A stretch of DNA of 48,659 nucleotides, taken from a virus. The position numbers and the translations under genes were made by a program. Shown piece after piece: positions 28,766-36,931 of the stretch; position 1 is the stretch's first letter, and every line of letters begins with the position of its first letter. The stretch is from positions 1 through 48,659 of the IMG/VR virus record IMGVR_UViG_3300009507_000028; one strand, written 5' to 3'. The notes below the pieces were generated by a model. It saw nothing but the letters and a program-made list of their open reading frames with translations, ran no database searches and was not told the DNA's origin.

Positions 28766-29299
28766 ATGGCATTTAACATCAACCAGTTCAAATCAGAACT
28801 CGTCGGTGGCGGTGCACGTCCTACGCTATTCCAAGTTCAAATCACTAACCCGATTGACACAGGCGCAGATTTTAAAGTACCATTTATGGTTCGTTCTGCA
28901 GGCATTCCTGAGTCAATCGTTGGTCAATATGTTGTACCTTACTTCGGTCGTGAAGTAAAGTATGCAGGTGATAGAACGTTTGCGGACTGGGCGGTCACAG
29001 TTATCAACGATGAAGACTTTGCAATTCGCAACGCGATGGAAGCATGGTCAAACTTCATTAATTCCCACGACTCCAATTCAAGAGGATTACCGCAGCAGTA
29101 TAAGTCTACTGCATCGGTTACTCAATATAGTAAAGATGGATCACCACTTCGTACATATATTTTCGAAGGATTGTTTCCAACTACTATTGATGGTATTGCC
29201 TTGGATTGGTCTCAGCAGGATACAATTGAAGAATTCGGCGTCACATTCCAATATGATTTATGGAGAGTTGAAGGAATTACCGGCGTACCGACAACCTAA
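28766..29299 (+). CDS. 19: Tail tube protein gp19
   Basis: 177 residues. The start FNINQFKSELVGGGARPTLFQVQITNP and the segments VPYFGREVKYAGDR and SVTQYSKDGSPLRTYIFEGLFPTTI are strongly conserved in T4-like tube proteins. It forms stacked hexamers that guide DNA ejection. Strong AAAGGAG site; AATAAATA at 28734-28741 is a one-mismatch late box overlapping the gp18 stop. Confidence 0.96.
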   Translation: MAFNINQFKSELVGGGARPTLFQVQITNPIDTGADFKVPFMVRSAGIPESIVGQYVVPYFGREVKYAGDRTFADWAVTVINDEDFAIRNAMEAWSNFINSHDSNSRGLPQQYKSTASVTQYSKDGSPLRTYIFEGLFPTTIDGIALDWSQQDTIEEFGVTFQYDLWRVEGITGVPTT

Positions 29300-29323
29300 T
29301 TTTTATTATGAGGATATGAAGTT

Positions 29324-30847
29324 TTGAAGATATTCGGTTACGAAATCAAAAGAGAAGAGGAAGAGACTCCAGTAGTCTCTTTCGCTGAACCGTCTAATGA
29401 AGACGGCGCAATTACTGTGGGAAACGCCGTTGGCGGGTTTTACGGCACGCTCCTCGATATGGAAGGCACAGCAAAGACTGAGTCTGAATTAGTTACAAAA
29501 TACCGTGGCATGGCACTGCAGCCTGAAATTGTTTCAGCTGTAGACGAAGTCATTAACGAAGCAATTTCTATAGGAACGGATGATAAAGTTGTAGAGCTTG
29601 TGCTCGATGACACTGATCTTCCTGACAAAGTCAAAAAGAAATTAAGTGAAGAATTTGATAATGTTTTATCATTATTAGATTTTTCAAATGCAGCATACGA
29701 TATTTTTCAAAAGTTTTACGTTGATGGCAGACTTAATTATCATGTCATTATTGATAAAGAAAACTTAAAAGATGGTATAAGGGAACTGCGATATGTAGAT
29801 CCTCGCAAGTTAAAACTTATACGTGAAGTTGATAAAAGGCAAAAAGATCCACATTCTGGTATTCCAGTTAAAACACTAAAAAGCGAATATTATATGTATT
29901 CCGAAAACGGTTTTACTGGTGATAATGCTGGTGGTAATGCAAGTACTGGTACTCAAGGATATAGAATTTCTAAAGACTCTGTTGCCCGTGTTACTTCAGG
30001 ATTAATGAACGAGAATAATTCTTTAGTTCTTTCATACCTACATCCGGCAATTAAGCCTTTAAATCAATTAAGAATGCTTGAAGATGCAACAGTCATTTAC
30101 ACTCTTACACGAGCTCCTGAAAGACGAATTTTTTATATTGACGTTGGGAACCTTCCTAAATCGAAAGCTGAGCAATATATACGAGACATGATGGTTCGCC
30201 ATAAAAACAAACTGCAATATAACTCAGCAACTGGTGATATTACTGATAGCCGTAAAATGATGACTATGACTGAAGACTTTTGGTTTCCACGCCGAGGTGG
30301 TGAAAGATCTACTGAAGTTGATACATTAGTTGGCGGTTCTTCACAAGCGCTATCGTCTGATGAAAATATGCAATACTTTCAGCGTAAATTGTTTAAAGCG
30401 TTAAAGGTTCCACTAACAAGGCTTGAGCCTGAAACAATGGCAACCTTCGGCCGTACATCTGAAATCACTCGTGACGAACTGAAGTTTAGCAAATTTATTC
30501 GTCGTGTAAGATCTAGGTTTTCTTCAATCTTTACAACAATTTTAGAAAAGCAAGTTATCCTTAAAGGTATCATGACCCCTGAGGAATATAAAGAAATTAA
30601 AAATAGTATTCGTTATGACTTTATGCAAGATAATTATTTTAACGAATTAAAAGAAGCAGAAATACTCCGCGAAAGAATGGCGACATTACGTGATGTTGAA
30701 GATCATGTTGGAGTATACTATTCAAGAGAATGGGTTATTCGTAACATCCTACAGTTAAGTGAAGACGACTCTGAGGAAATGAAAACGCAAATGGAAGCTG
30801 AAAAAGAAGAATTTGGCGATCCGAATGACCAAGAACAGCAGAATTAA
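29324..30847 (+). CDS. 20: Portal vertex protein gp20
   Basis: 507 residues, near T4 gp20. TTG start with GAGGA nine bases upstream; no in-frame ATG is available nearby. Conserved portal segments include LQPEIVSAVDEVINEAI, RELRYVDPRKLKLIREV, TLTRAPERRIFYIDVGNLPKSKAEQY and DYFPRR-like WFPRRGGERSTEVDTL, plus the acidic C-terminus. It forms the dodecameric portal through which gp17 packs DNA and on which the prohead starts to assemble. Confidence 0.95.
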   Translation: MKIFGYEIKREEEETPVVSFAEPSNEDGAITVGNAVGGFYGTLLDMEGTAKTESELVTKYRGMALQPEIVSAVDEVINEAISIGTDDKVVELVLDDTDLPDKVKKKLSEEFDNVLSLLDFSNAAYDIFQKFYVDGRLNYHVIIDKENLKDGIRELRYVDPRKLKLIREVDKRQKDPHSGIPVKTLKSEYYMYSENGFTGDNAGGNASTGTQGYRISKDSVARVTSGLMNENNSLVLSYLHPAIKPLNQLRMLEDATVIYTLTRAPERRIFYIDVGNLPKSKAEQYIRDMMVRHKNKLQYNSATGDITDSRKMMTMTEDFWFPRRGGERSTEVDTLVGGSSQALSSDENMQYFQRKLFKALKVPLTRLEPETMATFGRTSEITRDELKFSKFIRRVRSRFSSIFTTILEKQVILKGIMTPEEYKEIKNSIRYDFMQDNYFNELKEAEILRERMATLRDVEDHVGVYYSREWVIRNILQLSEDDSEEMKTQMEAEKEEFGDPNDQEQQN

Positions 30848-30885
30848 ATAAATAAACAAAATGAGATTAAACCAGGAGATCTACA

Positions 30886-31779
30886 ATGAAGTCCTTTAAA
30901 AATTATATGGCTGAAGTAGCAGAACCAAAATCCTCAGAGGAAAAGAAGTTCAAGGATATGCATCAGCCTGAGGTTAAACCTCACCCAGTTGCAGAACCAA
31001 CTCAGCATAAAGCTGAAAAGCCAAAGGCAAAACGCAAAGCTGACCAAGAAGGTGATGCTAATTACGATAAAGCATATACTACAGAAGACGCAGAGCAAAT
31101 TGATGAGATCTCAAAAGGTTTAGCAGGTCGCTATATTAAAAAGGCGCAAATAGATACAGCCCATGCTGGTGATCAAATTGCTACAGGAAGTATGGGCCAA
31201 ATGGGTGCATCTCCTGATGTTAAAAAAGGTTATGAAAAGCAACGCCGAAAAGGTATTGCTAAACTCGTTCGCCGTCGTGTAGGAACAAGAGATGCCGTTT
31301 CTAAACTAACAGGAACAGCAAGAGTTCCGGCAAGAGAGGAAGTTAGCGAGGTTACTCAATCTGCCATAAAAAAGCCTACGAACATTACAGGACCAGACGG
31401 TAAAGTTCGTACTGTGATGAAAAAAACAAAAGATATAGCTACTGATGATCACGGTCAAGAAAAGATCCGTGAAAACAAAAAAGCTGATTTAATGAAAAAA
31501 TTAGCAAAGGCAGCAGCTACAACGGAAAAAGGTAAAAAAGCAGTAACATTGAAAAAAGCTCCTTGGGAGAAAAAAGAAGATCTTGATGAAGCTGTAAAAG
31601 TAGGCAATATGAAATTAAAAGATGGATCTTCAATGAAAGTTACGAAAGAAGATGCAAAGCTTTTAAACCAGATGTTTAAAGGGTTGAACAATCAAAACCG
31701 CAAGCAAATGGAAAAAGTTATGATGATGGACAAAAGCGGATTCAACGAAATTGTTGGATTTGCAAGGGAAGCCATGTAA
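30886..31779 (+). CDS. Probable prohead core / head protein (gp67-68 position)
   Basis: 297 residues, highly charged (many Lys, Glu, Ala) and low in hydrophobics, as expected of a scaffold or core protein. It lies where T4 has genes 67 and 68, between portal and protease. The segment EQIDEISKGLAGRYIKKAQ is a motif I associate with head proteins of marine T4-like phages, and the C-terminus (DAKLLNQMFKGLNNQNRKQMEKVM) is a compact helical domain. No sequence identity to T4 gp67 is obvious. Its stop overlaps the next ATG by one base. Confidence 0.6.
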   Translation: MKSFKNYMAEVAEPKSSEEKKFKDMHQPEVKPHPVAEPTQHKAEKPKAKRKADQEGDANYDKAYTTEDAEQIDEISKGLAGRYIKKAQIDTAHAGDQIATGSMGQMGASPDVKKGYEKQRRKGIAKLVRRRVGTRDAVSKLTGTARVPAREEVSEVTQSAIKKPTNITGPDGKVRTVMKKTKDIATDDHGQEKIRENKKADLMKKLAKAAATTEKGKKAVTLKKAPWEKKEDLDEAVKVGNMKLKDGSSMKVTKEDAKLLNQMFKGLNNQNRKQMEKVMMMDKSGFNEIVGFAREAM

Positions 31780-32024
31780 TGGCTTTTGTGGCGGTCCTAG
31801 GCTCAAATAGTATTTGGGAGTACGATAATGCTGCCACGGCCGCGGGCTCCGACACATATAATGATGCTAACGGGACCGTCACAGCAGGTGTTCGTGCTTA
31901 TACTCCACCAGGAGGAAATGTACAATATACATACATAAGGTGTAGGAAAGCAGGCGAAACAATTATACGAGGCGAATTGAATAAAAACTTTTATGACAAC
32001 AGAAATGCTAATGGTATACCTTAG
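31779..32024 (+). CDS. Small protein of unknown function in the head operon
   Basis: 81 residues, translationally coupled (TAATG) to the preceding core-like gene. It reads VLGSNSIWEYDNAATAAG, then TYIRCRKAGETIIRGELNKNFYDN, suggesting a small all-beta fold without membrane segment or zinc site. The position between portal and protease suggests a minor head or core component, but I do not recognise the family with certainty. Confidence 0.5.
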   Translation: MAFVAVLGSNSIWEYDNAATAAGSDTYNDANGTVTAGVRAYTPPGGNVQYTYIRCRKAGETIIRGELNKNFYDNRNANGIP

Positions 32025-32032
32025 TATAAAGT

Positions 32033-32040
32033 TATAAATA
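32033..32040 (+). promoter_or_regulatory. T4-type late promoter box before gp21
   Basis: TATAAATA 26 bases before the gp21 ATG. Confidence 0.78.
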
Positions 32041-32065
32041 AACAGAGTTCAAAAGGAATAATAAA

Positions 32066-32764
32066 ATGAAACTGATTACCGAAGTAGTAGAAGAGGTTAG
32101 TTTAACCACAGAGCTTGATGAAGCAACGGGTAAAAAATCCCACTTCATTGAAGGTATTTTTATGCAAGGCGACCTTAAAAATCGCAATGGTAGAATTTAT
32201 CCGTCTGCAGTTCTTGAAAAAGAAATGGTCCGGTATCAGAAAGATTTTATTGATACGAAACGTGCTCTAGGCGAATTAGGACATCCTGAAGGACCTACAA
32301 TTAATGGAGATAGAGTATCACACCTTATCACCGAAATGAAAAGAGACGGTTCAAACTTCATTGGTAAAGCTAAAATTCTTGGCACGCCAATGGGTGAGAT
32401 TGTTAAAACATTTATGGACGAAGGCGTACTTTTCGGAGTTTCAACGCGTGGCCTTGGTTCTGTCAAAGCAACTAAAGAAGGCATTATGGAAGTACAAAAC
32501 GATTTCCATTTGTCGACTGTTGATATTGTAACAGATCCGTCTGGTCCTAATTGTTTTGTAAACGGCGTGATGGAAAACGTCGAATACTATTACGATATTG
32601 CTTCTAATTCTTGGCTGCCAGCACAAGCTCAGGCCGAAGTTGCAGAAGTAGTTGAAGAAATCCAAAAAGAAGTAAAGGTAGCTTATAAACGGACTGTTCG
32701 TCAAATTGATGAAAATTTGGCAGGTAGAATGTTTGAAAAGTTCCTAACATCGCTGAGAAAATAA
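32066..32764 (+). CDS. 21: Prohead protease gp21
   Basis: 232 residues. It carries the gp21-type serine protease layout: GELGHPEGP (His73), FGVSTRGLG (Ser126) and TVDIVTDPSGPNCFV (Asp153/157). In T4 it sits in the core, is activated after assembly and cleaves scaffold, core and capsid proteins after (L/I)-x-E. A TATAAATA box at 32033-32040 and AAGGAAT precede it. Confidence 0.94.
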   Translation: MKLITEVVEEVSLTTELDEATGKKSHFIEGIFMQGDLKNRNGRIYPSAVLEKEMVRYQKDFIDTKRALGELGHPEGPTINGDRVSHLITEMKRDGSNFIGKAKILGTPMGEIVKTFMDEGVLFGVSTRGLGSVKATKEGIMEVQNDFHLSTVDIVTDPSGPNCFVNGVMENVEYYYDIASNSWLPAQAQAEVAEVVEEIQKEVKVAYKRTVRQIDENLAGRMFEKFLTSLRK

Positions 32765-32770
32765 AATTAA

Positions 32771-32778
32771 TATAAATA
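32771..32778 (+). promoter_or_regulatory. T4-type late promoter box before gp22
   Basis: TATAAATA 44 bases before the gp22 ATG. Confidence 0.78.
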
Positions 32779-32821
32779 TGATTACCAAGAAGAACGAATC
32801 CATAATAGAGGAGTAGTACAT

Positions 32822-33802
32822 ATGTCAGAACATGACCTAGACGAAAAGTTCACGGTTGACGACGGTGGTTCGACTGTTCCTGCATCTTCAGTAGAAGATC
32901 CAGCAGCACCAGCCGGCGGAGCAGCCAAAAAGAAAAAAGCAGATGTTAAGAAATCAGTTGATCCAAAAGCTGATAAACTTGACGCTAAAACACCAGGAAT
33001 GAACGAAGAAGAAGCATCCGATACTGATGCTGTTGAAATCGTTGAAGAAGAAGTAATTTCTATCGACGAATCAATTGCAAAAATGTTTGAAGGAATGGAC
33101 CTTTCTGAGGAATTCACAAATAAAGTTACTCTAGTTTTTGAAGCAGCTGTTAATGAATCGGCAACGAAAAAAGCTGAAGCAATGACAGAAGAATATGCAG
33201 CTAAAGTTGACGCAGAAATGCAAGAATCAGTCGACTCAACTGTAAACACAATTATTGAGAATCTTGATTCATATCTCGACTACGTCGTAGAAGAGTGGAT
33301 GAAAGAAAACGAACTTGCCATCGAATCCGGTATCAAGGTTGATATGGCAGAATCGTTAATGGACGGCCTTAAGGTTCTTTTCACTGAGCACAACATTGCA
33401 GTAGACGACGAAGTCGTTGATGTGGTTGCGGGACTTGAAGAGAAAGTTGGAGAACTGACTGACGATGCAAATAAACGTATTGATGAAAATCTTGCGCTTG
33501 CAAAAGAAATCGCGGCTCTGAAGGCTGACAAAGTTTTTAACGAAATGACTGAAGGACTTACGCTAACACAAGCTGAGCGTCTGAAAGTACTTTCTGAAAA
33601 GCTTGACTTCGAAAACGTTGATGAGTATACAGATAATCTAAATACTCTTAAAGAATCATTCTTTGCAGAATCCAAACCGGTGGTTGCAGAGGAAGCTCAA
33701 GACGACGAGGAAGAAATCTTGACTGAGGAAACAGTTGTTGCTAAACCAGCTTCTGAAGATCCGTCAATCAATGCTCTTCTCGCAGCTTTTGCGAAGAAAT
33801 AA
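32822..33802 (+). CDS. 22: Prohead scaffold protein gp22
   Basis: 326 residues, strongly acidic, with long helical and probably coiled-coil stretches (EEKVGELTDDANKRIDENLALAKEIAAL). It has repeated L/I-x-E sequences suitable for gp21 cleavage. It lies exactly between gp21 and gp23. It builds the inner scaffold around which gp23 assembles and is then degraded. TATAAATA at 32771-32778 precedes it. Confidence 0.9.
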   Translation: MSEHDLDEKFTVDDGGSTVPASSVEDPAAPAGGAAKKKKADVKKSVDPKADKLDAKTPGMNEEEASDTDAVEIVEEEVISIDESIAKMFEGMDLSEEFTNKVTLVFEAAVNESATKKAEAMTEEYAAKVDAEMQESVDSTVNTIIENLDSYLDYVVEEWMKENELAIESGIKVDMAESLMDGLKVLFTEHNIAVDDEVVDVVAGLEEKVGELTDDANKRIDENLALAKEIAALKADKVFNEMTEGLTLTQAERLKVLSEKLDFENVDEYTDNLNTLKESFFAESKPVVAEEAQDDEEEILTEETVVAKPASEDPSINALLAAFAKK

Positions 33803-33819
33803 TTTGAAAACCTTAACTT

Positions 33820-33827
33820 TATAAATA
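33820..33827 (+). promoter_or_regulatory. T4-type late promoter box before gp23
   Basis: TATAAATA 41 bases before the capsid ATG, the gene expected to be most strongly expressed. Confidence 0.82.
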
Positions 33828-33867
33828 ATCCTAGACGAACAAACAATAAACAAGGAGATAGAAAGAT

Positions 33868-35175
33868 ATGACTCAGTCAAACTATCAAGCGCTTGTAGAA
33901 AAGTGGGGCCCAGTTCTGGAGCACGACTCTTTTGCAAACATTAAAGATCAGCACCGTAAATCGGTCACTGCAACTGTTCTAGAGAATACTCAAAAAGCTC
34001 TAGTATCTGAAGGTGATCTGAGTGCAAACATGACTTCGCTTTTGTCTGAAGCAACTCATGTAAACGACGCAGGCACAGGTGGCTTCGGCGCAGATTCAAC
34101 TGCTACTGGACCAACTGCAGGTTACGACCCAATCCTAATTTCATTGGTACGTCGTGCAATGCCAAACTTGATCGCATATGACATCGCTGGTGTTCAGCCG
34201 ATGACAGGCCCAACAGGTTTGATCTTCGCAATGCGTACAACACATACTACGCAAGCTGCGGCTAACGAAGTAGTTTATAACGAAGCTGATACAGACTTCT
34301 CAGGTACAGGTACTCATGCACAAGCATTGGGTTCAGCTAACTCAACAGTTACTACAACTGGTACAGGTATGGCTACTGCAGATGCTGAATCAGATGCTAA
34401 CTTCAACGAAATGGCATTCTCAATTGAGAAGGTTTCCGTAACAGCGAAATCACGCCAGTTGAAAGCGGAATACACAGCTGAGCTTGCTCAGGATCTTAAA
34501 GCCGTACACGGTTTGGATGCTGAAACAGAATTGGCTAACATTCTGCAATCAGAAATCTTGGTTGAAATTAACCGTGAATTGGTTCGTACCATTTACACAA
34601 ACGCGGTACTCGGCGCAGCCGGTACAGCAACTCCAGGCACTTTTGATCTGGACGTTGACGCAAATGGTCGTTGGTCAGTTGAAAAATTCAAAGGCCTGAT
34701 GTTCCAAATCGAACAAGAAGCAAACGCAATCGCAAAAGGTACACGTCGTGGTAAAGGTAACATGGTTATCTGTTCTTCCGATGTTGCATCCGCATTGCAA
34801 ATGGCAGGTGTTCTTGATTATACTCCAGCATTGAACAGCAATGCACTTGACGTTGACGACACAGGCAACACATTCGCCGGTGTTCTTAACGGTCGTTACA
34901 GAGTATACATCGACCCATATGCCGGAGCTAACTACATGGTTGTAGGCTATAAAGGTTCTTCATCTTTCGATGCTGGTATCTTCTATTGCCCATACGTACC
35001 ATTGCAGATGGTTCGCGCAGTTGGTGAAAACAGCTTCCAGCCAAAAATCGGATTTAAGACTCGCTACGGCATGGTCTCTAACCCGTTCTCAGCTGGCGCT
35101 TCACAAGGCAACGGCGCATTGACTGTAGACTCAAACGTTTACTACCGTCGTGTGACTGTATCCAACTTGTTCTAA
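33868..35175 (+). CDS. 23: Major capsid protein gp23
   Basis: 435 residues. The start QSNYQALVEKWGPVLEHDSF and the core (AYDIAGVQPMTGPTGLIFAMR; RRGKGNMVICSSDVASALQ; VDPYAG-like YIDPYAGANYMVVGYKGSS) are the classic T4-like capsid markers. LLSE at 58-61 followed by ATHVNDAG fits the gp21 site, so maturation should remove the first 61 residues. TATAAATA lies at 33820-33827 with an AAGGAG site. Codon choice is rich in C-ending codons, typical of a very highly expressed gene. A strong terminator follows. Confidence 0.97.
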   Translation: MTQSNYQALVEKWGPVLEHDSFANIKDQHRKSVTATVLENTQKALVSEGDLSANMTSLLSEATHVNDAGTGGFGADSTATGPTAGYDPILISLVRRAMPNLIAYDIAGVQPMTGPTGLIFAMRTTHTTQAAANEVVYNEADTDFSGTGTHAQALGSANSTVTTTGTGMATADAESDANFNEMAFSIEKVSVTAKSRQLKAEYTAELAQDLKAVHGLDAETELANILQSEILVEINRELVRTIYTNAVLGAAGTATPGTFDLDVDANGRWSVEKFKGLMFQIEQEANAIAKGTRRGKGNMVICSSDVASALQMAGVLDYTPALNSNALDVDDTGNTFAGVLNGRYRVYIDPYAGANYMVVGYKGSSSFDAGIFYCPYVPLQMVRAVGENSFQPKIGFKTRYGMVSNPFSAGASQGNGALTVDSNVYYRRVTVSNLF

Positions 35176-35211
35176 TAACAAGAAGTAAGGTTAACTTACC
35201 ACAAACTAATT

Positions 35212-35237
35212 GGGGAGCTGAAAAGCTCCCCTTTTTT
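35212..35237 (+). terminator. Rho-independent terminator after gp23
   Basis: An eight-base-pair stem GGGGAGCT / AGCTCCCC closes a GAAA tetraloop and is followed by six T residues at 35232-35237. It lies 36 bases after the capsid stop and ends the late operon before the convergent minus-strand genes. On the minus strand the stem is not followed by a T run, so it is mainly a plus-strand terminator. Confidence 0.92.
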
Positions 35238-35255
35238 ATATCTTTTCAACAGAAT

Positions 35256-35600
35256 TTACATTCCTAGAGCATCCATATACATTTCAGTGATTGCGTTTTC
35301 ATTATCAATATCATCACGGTTACGTTTACGAATTGAGACAATTTTACGCATTACCTTTGGTTCATATCCACTGCCTTTTGCTTCGGCATAAACTTCCTTG
35401 ATAGAGTCCATGATATCTCTCTTTTCTTGTTCCAAACGCTCAATCCGCTCAATGAATGCGCGCAGTTCATCTGCTGTTACTGTTGCTGTATCTTGTGCCA
35501 TTAAATAATCTCCTGCTGTTGTAAATTTCAAATCACCCATATTATTACGATTAACAGCATCATAATCAGGGTAGCCTTTTTCAAAGACTGGGCTTTCCAT
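35256..35600 (-). CDS. GapR-like (DUF2312) DNA-binding protein
   Basis: 114 residues. Residues about 42-114 match the GapR/DUF2312 core: ADELRAFIERIERLEQEKR, IKEVYAEAKGSGYEPKVMRKI and a terminal MYMDALGM. GapR is an alphaproteobacterial nucleoid-associated protein that clamps overtwisted AT-rich DNA ahead of polymerases and stimulates gyrase and topo IV. The phage copy has a 40-residue N-terminal extension (MESPVFEKGYPDYDAVNRNN) without clear similarity. It could aid phage replication or transcription or act on the host nucleoid. The ATG overlaps the upstream stop by one base. Last gene of the operon started at 37910-37938. Confidence 0.88.
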   Translation of the reverse strand: MESPVFEKGYPDYDAVNRNNMGDLKFTTAGDYLMAQDTATVTADELRAFIERIERLEQEKRDIMDSIKEVYAEAKGSGYEPKVMRKIVSIRKRNRDDIDNENAITEMYMDALGM

Positions 35601-36022
35601 TAAAGTTTTCCTTCTTCACGCATTTGTTTACGAATTTTAGTTGCTGATATATCATGGATATCTTTACCAAGATCGTGTTCTGTAAAGGTATAACCTACGC
35701 CACGGCCATAACTAATATCTACAATGTTAGGTACTTCCAAAATCATATATTCATATCCATTGTGATATCCGTGTTCAGCTAAACCATTTTCGATATTCTC
35801 AACAACTTGGATCATACCAAACGGATTATCATCTTGAGCTGCAGTACGCCCCGCGCCTGCATCTCCTTCAAAATTAAATACGTCACGTATCATAATAACG
35901 ACTTGACCTGTTTCCGCAAGAGCACGTTTAAACAGTTCAGTGTGACCGTCATGCCAAGGTTGCCATCGGCCTAACATTTGTGTAGTTGGTTTTTTATAGT
36001 CAAATTGCGGTTTATCATACAT
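35600..36022 (-). CDS. Cytidylyltransferase-like nucleotidyltransferase
   Basis: 140 residues. GRWQPWHDGH gives the HxGH motif (His24, His27) and ISATKIR (125-131) the second nucleotide-binding signature. The family joins a nucleotide to a phosphorylated small molecule; the sequence looks nearer to the NMN/pantetheine-phosphate adenylyltransferase type than to the sugar type at 16118. It overlaps the P-loop kinase gene by eight bases and is coupled to the GapR-like gene, so kinase and transferase may act in succession. Substrate unknown. Confidence 0.75.
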   Translation of the reverse strand: MYDKPQFDYKKPTTQMLGRWQPWHDGHTELFKRALAETGQVVIMIRDVFNFEGDAGAGRTAAQDDNPFGMIQVVENIENGLAEHGYHNGYEYMILEVPNIVDISYGRGVGYTFTEHDLGKDIHDISATKIRKQMREEGKL

Positions 36023-36443
36023 TTCCGTGTAACCTTACGTGCCGTTCTACAGCATCAGCTAGAGTTTCATCAGTGTTATCAAACCATTTAGTCACATGAT
36101 AATCTACTTGAGTTGGTTTTTGAAACATCTTGTTTGTATCTCCAAATCGCCCTTCTTTAATAGTATCCATCCATACTGTATAGTCAGCATCAAAGATTTC
36201 ACGAGTTTCTTCAAGTGGACAGACAAAATCGCAAATAACAGTTCGTTTCATTTCTTTTTCGTAATCGGCAATTCCTTTCATACGATAAGCTTGACGTAAA
36301 CGCGCTGCTTCGCTGAATTCCCAATCGTTTGCCATTTCACGGATTTTATCGGCATTAAACCAAGCGCAATTCAAACGCTTTTGTAGTCTTTCTGCTAGCC
36401 AAGTTTTACCTGACCCAGGCAACCCAAAGATCAATATTTTCAT
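36015..36443 (-). CDS. P-loop kinase, adenylylsulfate-kinase-like
   Basis: 142 residues. GLPGSGKT (7-14) is a Walker A motif; NADKIREMANDWEFSEAARLRQAYRMK and ICDFVCP follow the layout of APS kinase (CysC)-like small-molecule kinases. DYTVWMDTI with FGDTNKMFQKP resembles the lid/substrate part of this phage family. It overlaps the next gene by eight bases and the preceding by four (ATGA). In marine T4-like phages such a kinase often accompanies the HxGH transferase. The true substrate could be a sulfate nucleotide, NMN-type metabolite or other alcohol. Confidence 0.65.
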   Translation of the reverse strand: MKILIFGLPGSGKTWLAERLQKRLNCAWFNADKIREMANDWEFSEAARLRQAYRMKGIADYEKEMKRTVICDFVCPLEETREIFDADYTVWMDTIKEGRFGDTNKMFQKPTQVDYHVTKWFDNTDETLADAVERHVRLHGNV

Positions 36444-36805
36444 TCATTGTCTCCTTCTGACATATCGATGTTAGATATAGTAATAAGCAGCGCAGTAAAT
36501 ACAATAATTGAATAAAATGACATAAATCCAACCATAAAGAAATAGCCTGCTTTATAAAGATACGCAAGTGTAATTAAAGCTGAGCCTTGTACCAAAAGCT
36601 TTTCTCTCCATGTTGACTCTTCGTCAAACGCTAACTCAATGGTCCAATTAGGACTCAACATTAACGTTGAAATCTTTCCAAACTGATACATATTATAAAA
36701 AATTAATACAGCTCCTGGAATTAAAAAGTATTCGTTACCGTGCGTATAAAAATATCCAGCGCCACCTATGATGTGAGTTAATATAATTCCATAAAGATAA
36801 AGCAT
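36440..36805 (-). CDS. Predicted multi-pass membrane protein
   Basis: 121 residues with three or four hydrophobic segments: LYLYGIILTHIIGGAGYFY, YFLIPGAVLIFYNMYQF, LLVQGSALITLAYLY and FFMVGFMSFYSIIVFTALLI. A charged loop (AFDEESTWREK) divides them and the tail is acidic. No enzymatic motif is visible. It starts directly after the stop of the 41-residue membrane protein and overlaps the kinase gene by four bases. It probably acts in the host inner membrane; function unknown. Confidence 0.6.
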   Translation of the reverse strand: MLYLYGIILTHIIGGAGYFYTHGNEYFLIPGAVLIFYNMYQFGKISTLMLSPNWTIELAFDEESTWREKLLVQGSALITLAYLYKAGYFFMVGFMSFYSIIVFTALLITISNIDMSEGDNE

Positions 36806-36931
36806 TTAATATATACCACCTGGGATAAAGTTCATATCAAGCCAAATTGCTACTAGACCTAGAAATAGCCCATAAAGGACTATTTCAGCAGGTTTTAGAT
36901 TTTTCATATGGTTATGAAATTTACGAAGCAT
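36806..36931 (-). CDS. Small single-pass membrane protein, 41 aa
   Basis: From ATG 36931, with GGAG seven bases upstream, the product is MLRKFHNHMKNLKPAEIVL followed by the hydrophobic stretch YGLFLGLVAIWL and the tail DMNFIPGGIY. An internal ATG at 36907 would give 33 residues. It overlaps the 3' end of the DUF932 gene and abuts the next membrane-protein gene, so the whole space is coding. The basic N-terminus predicts the N-in orientation. It may pair with the following membrane protein. Function unknown. Confidence 0.6.
   Translation of the reverse strand: MLRKFHNHMKNLKPAEIVLYGLFLGLVAIWLDMNFIPGGIY

Noticed and set aside
35176-35255. Possible tRNA or small RNA in the gp23-GapR gap
   Set aside because: The only structure is the eight-base-pair terminator hairpin; no cloverleaf can be drawn.
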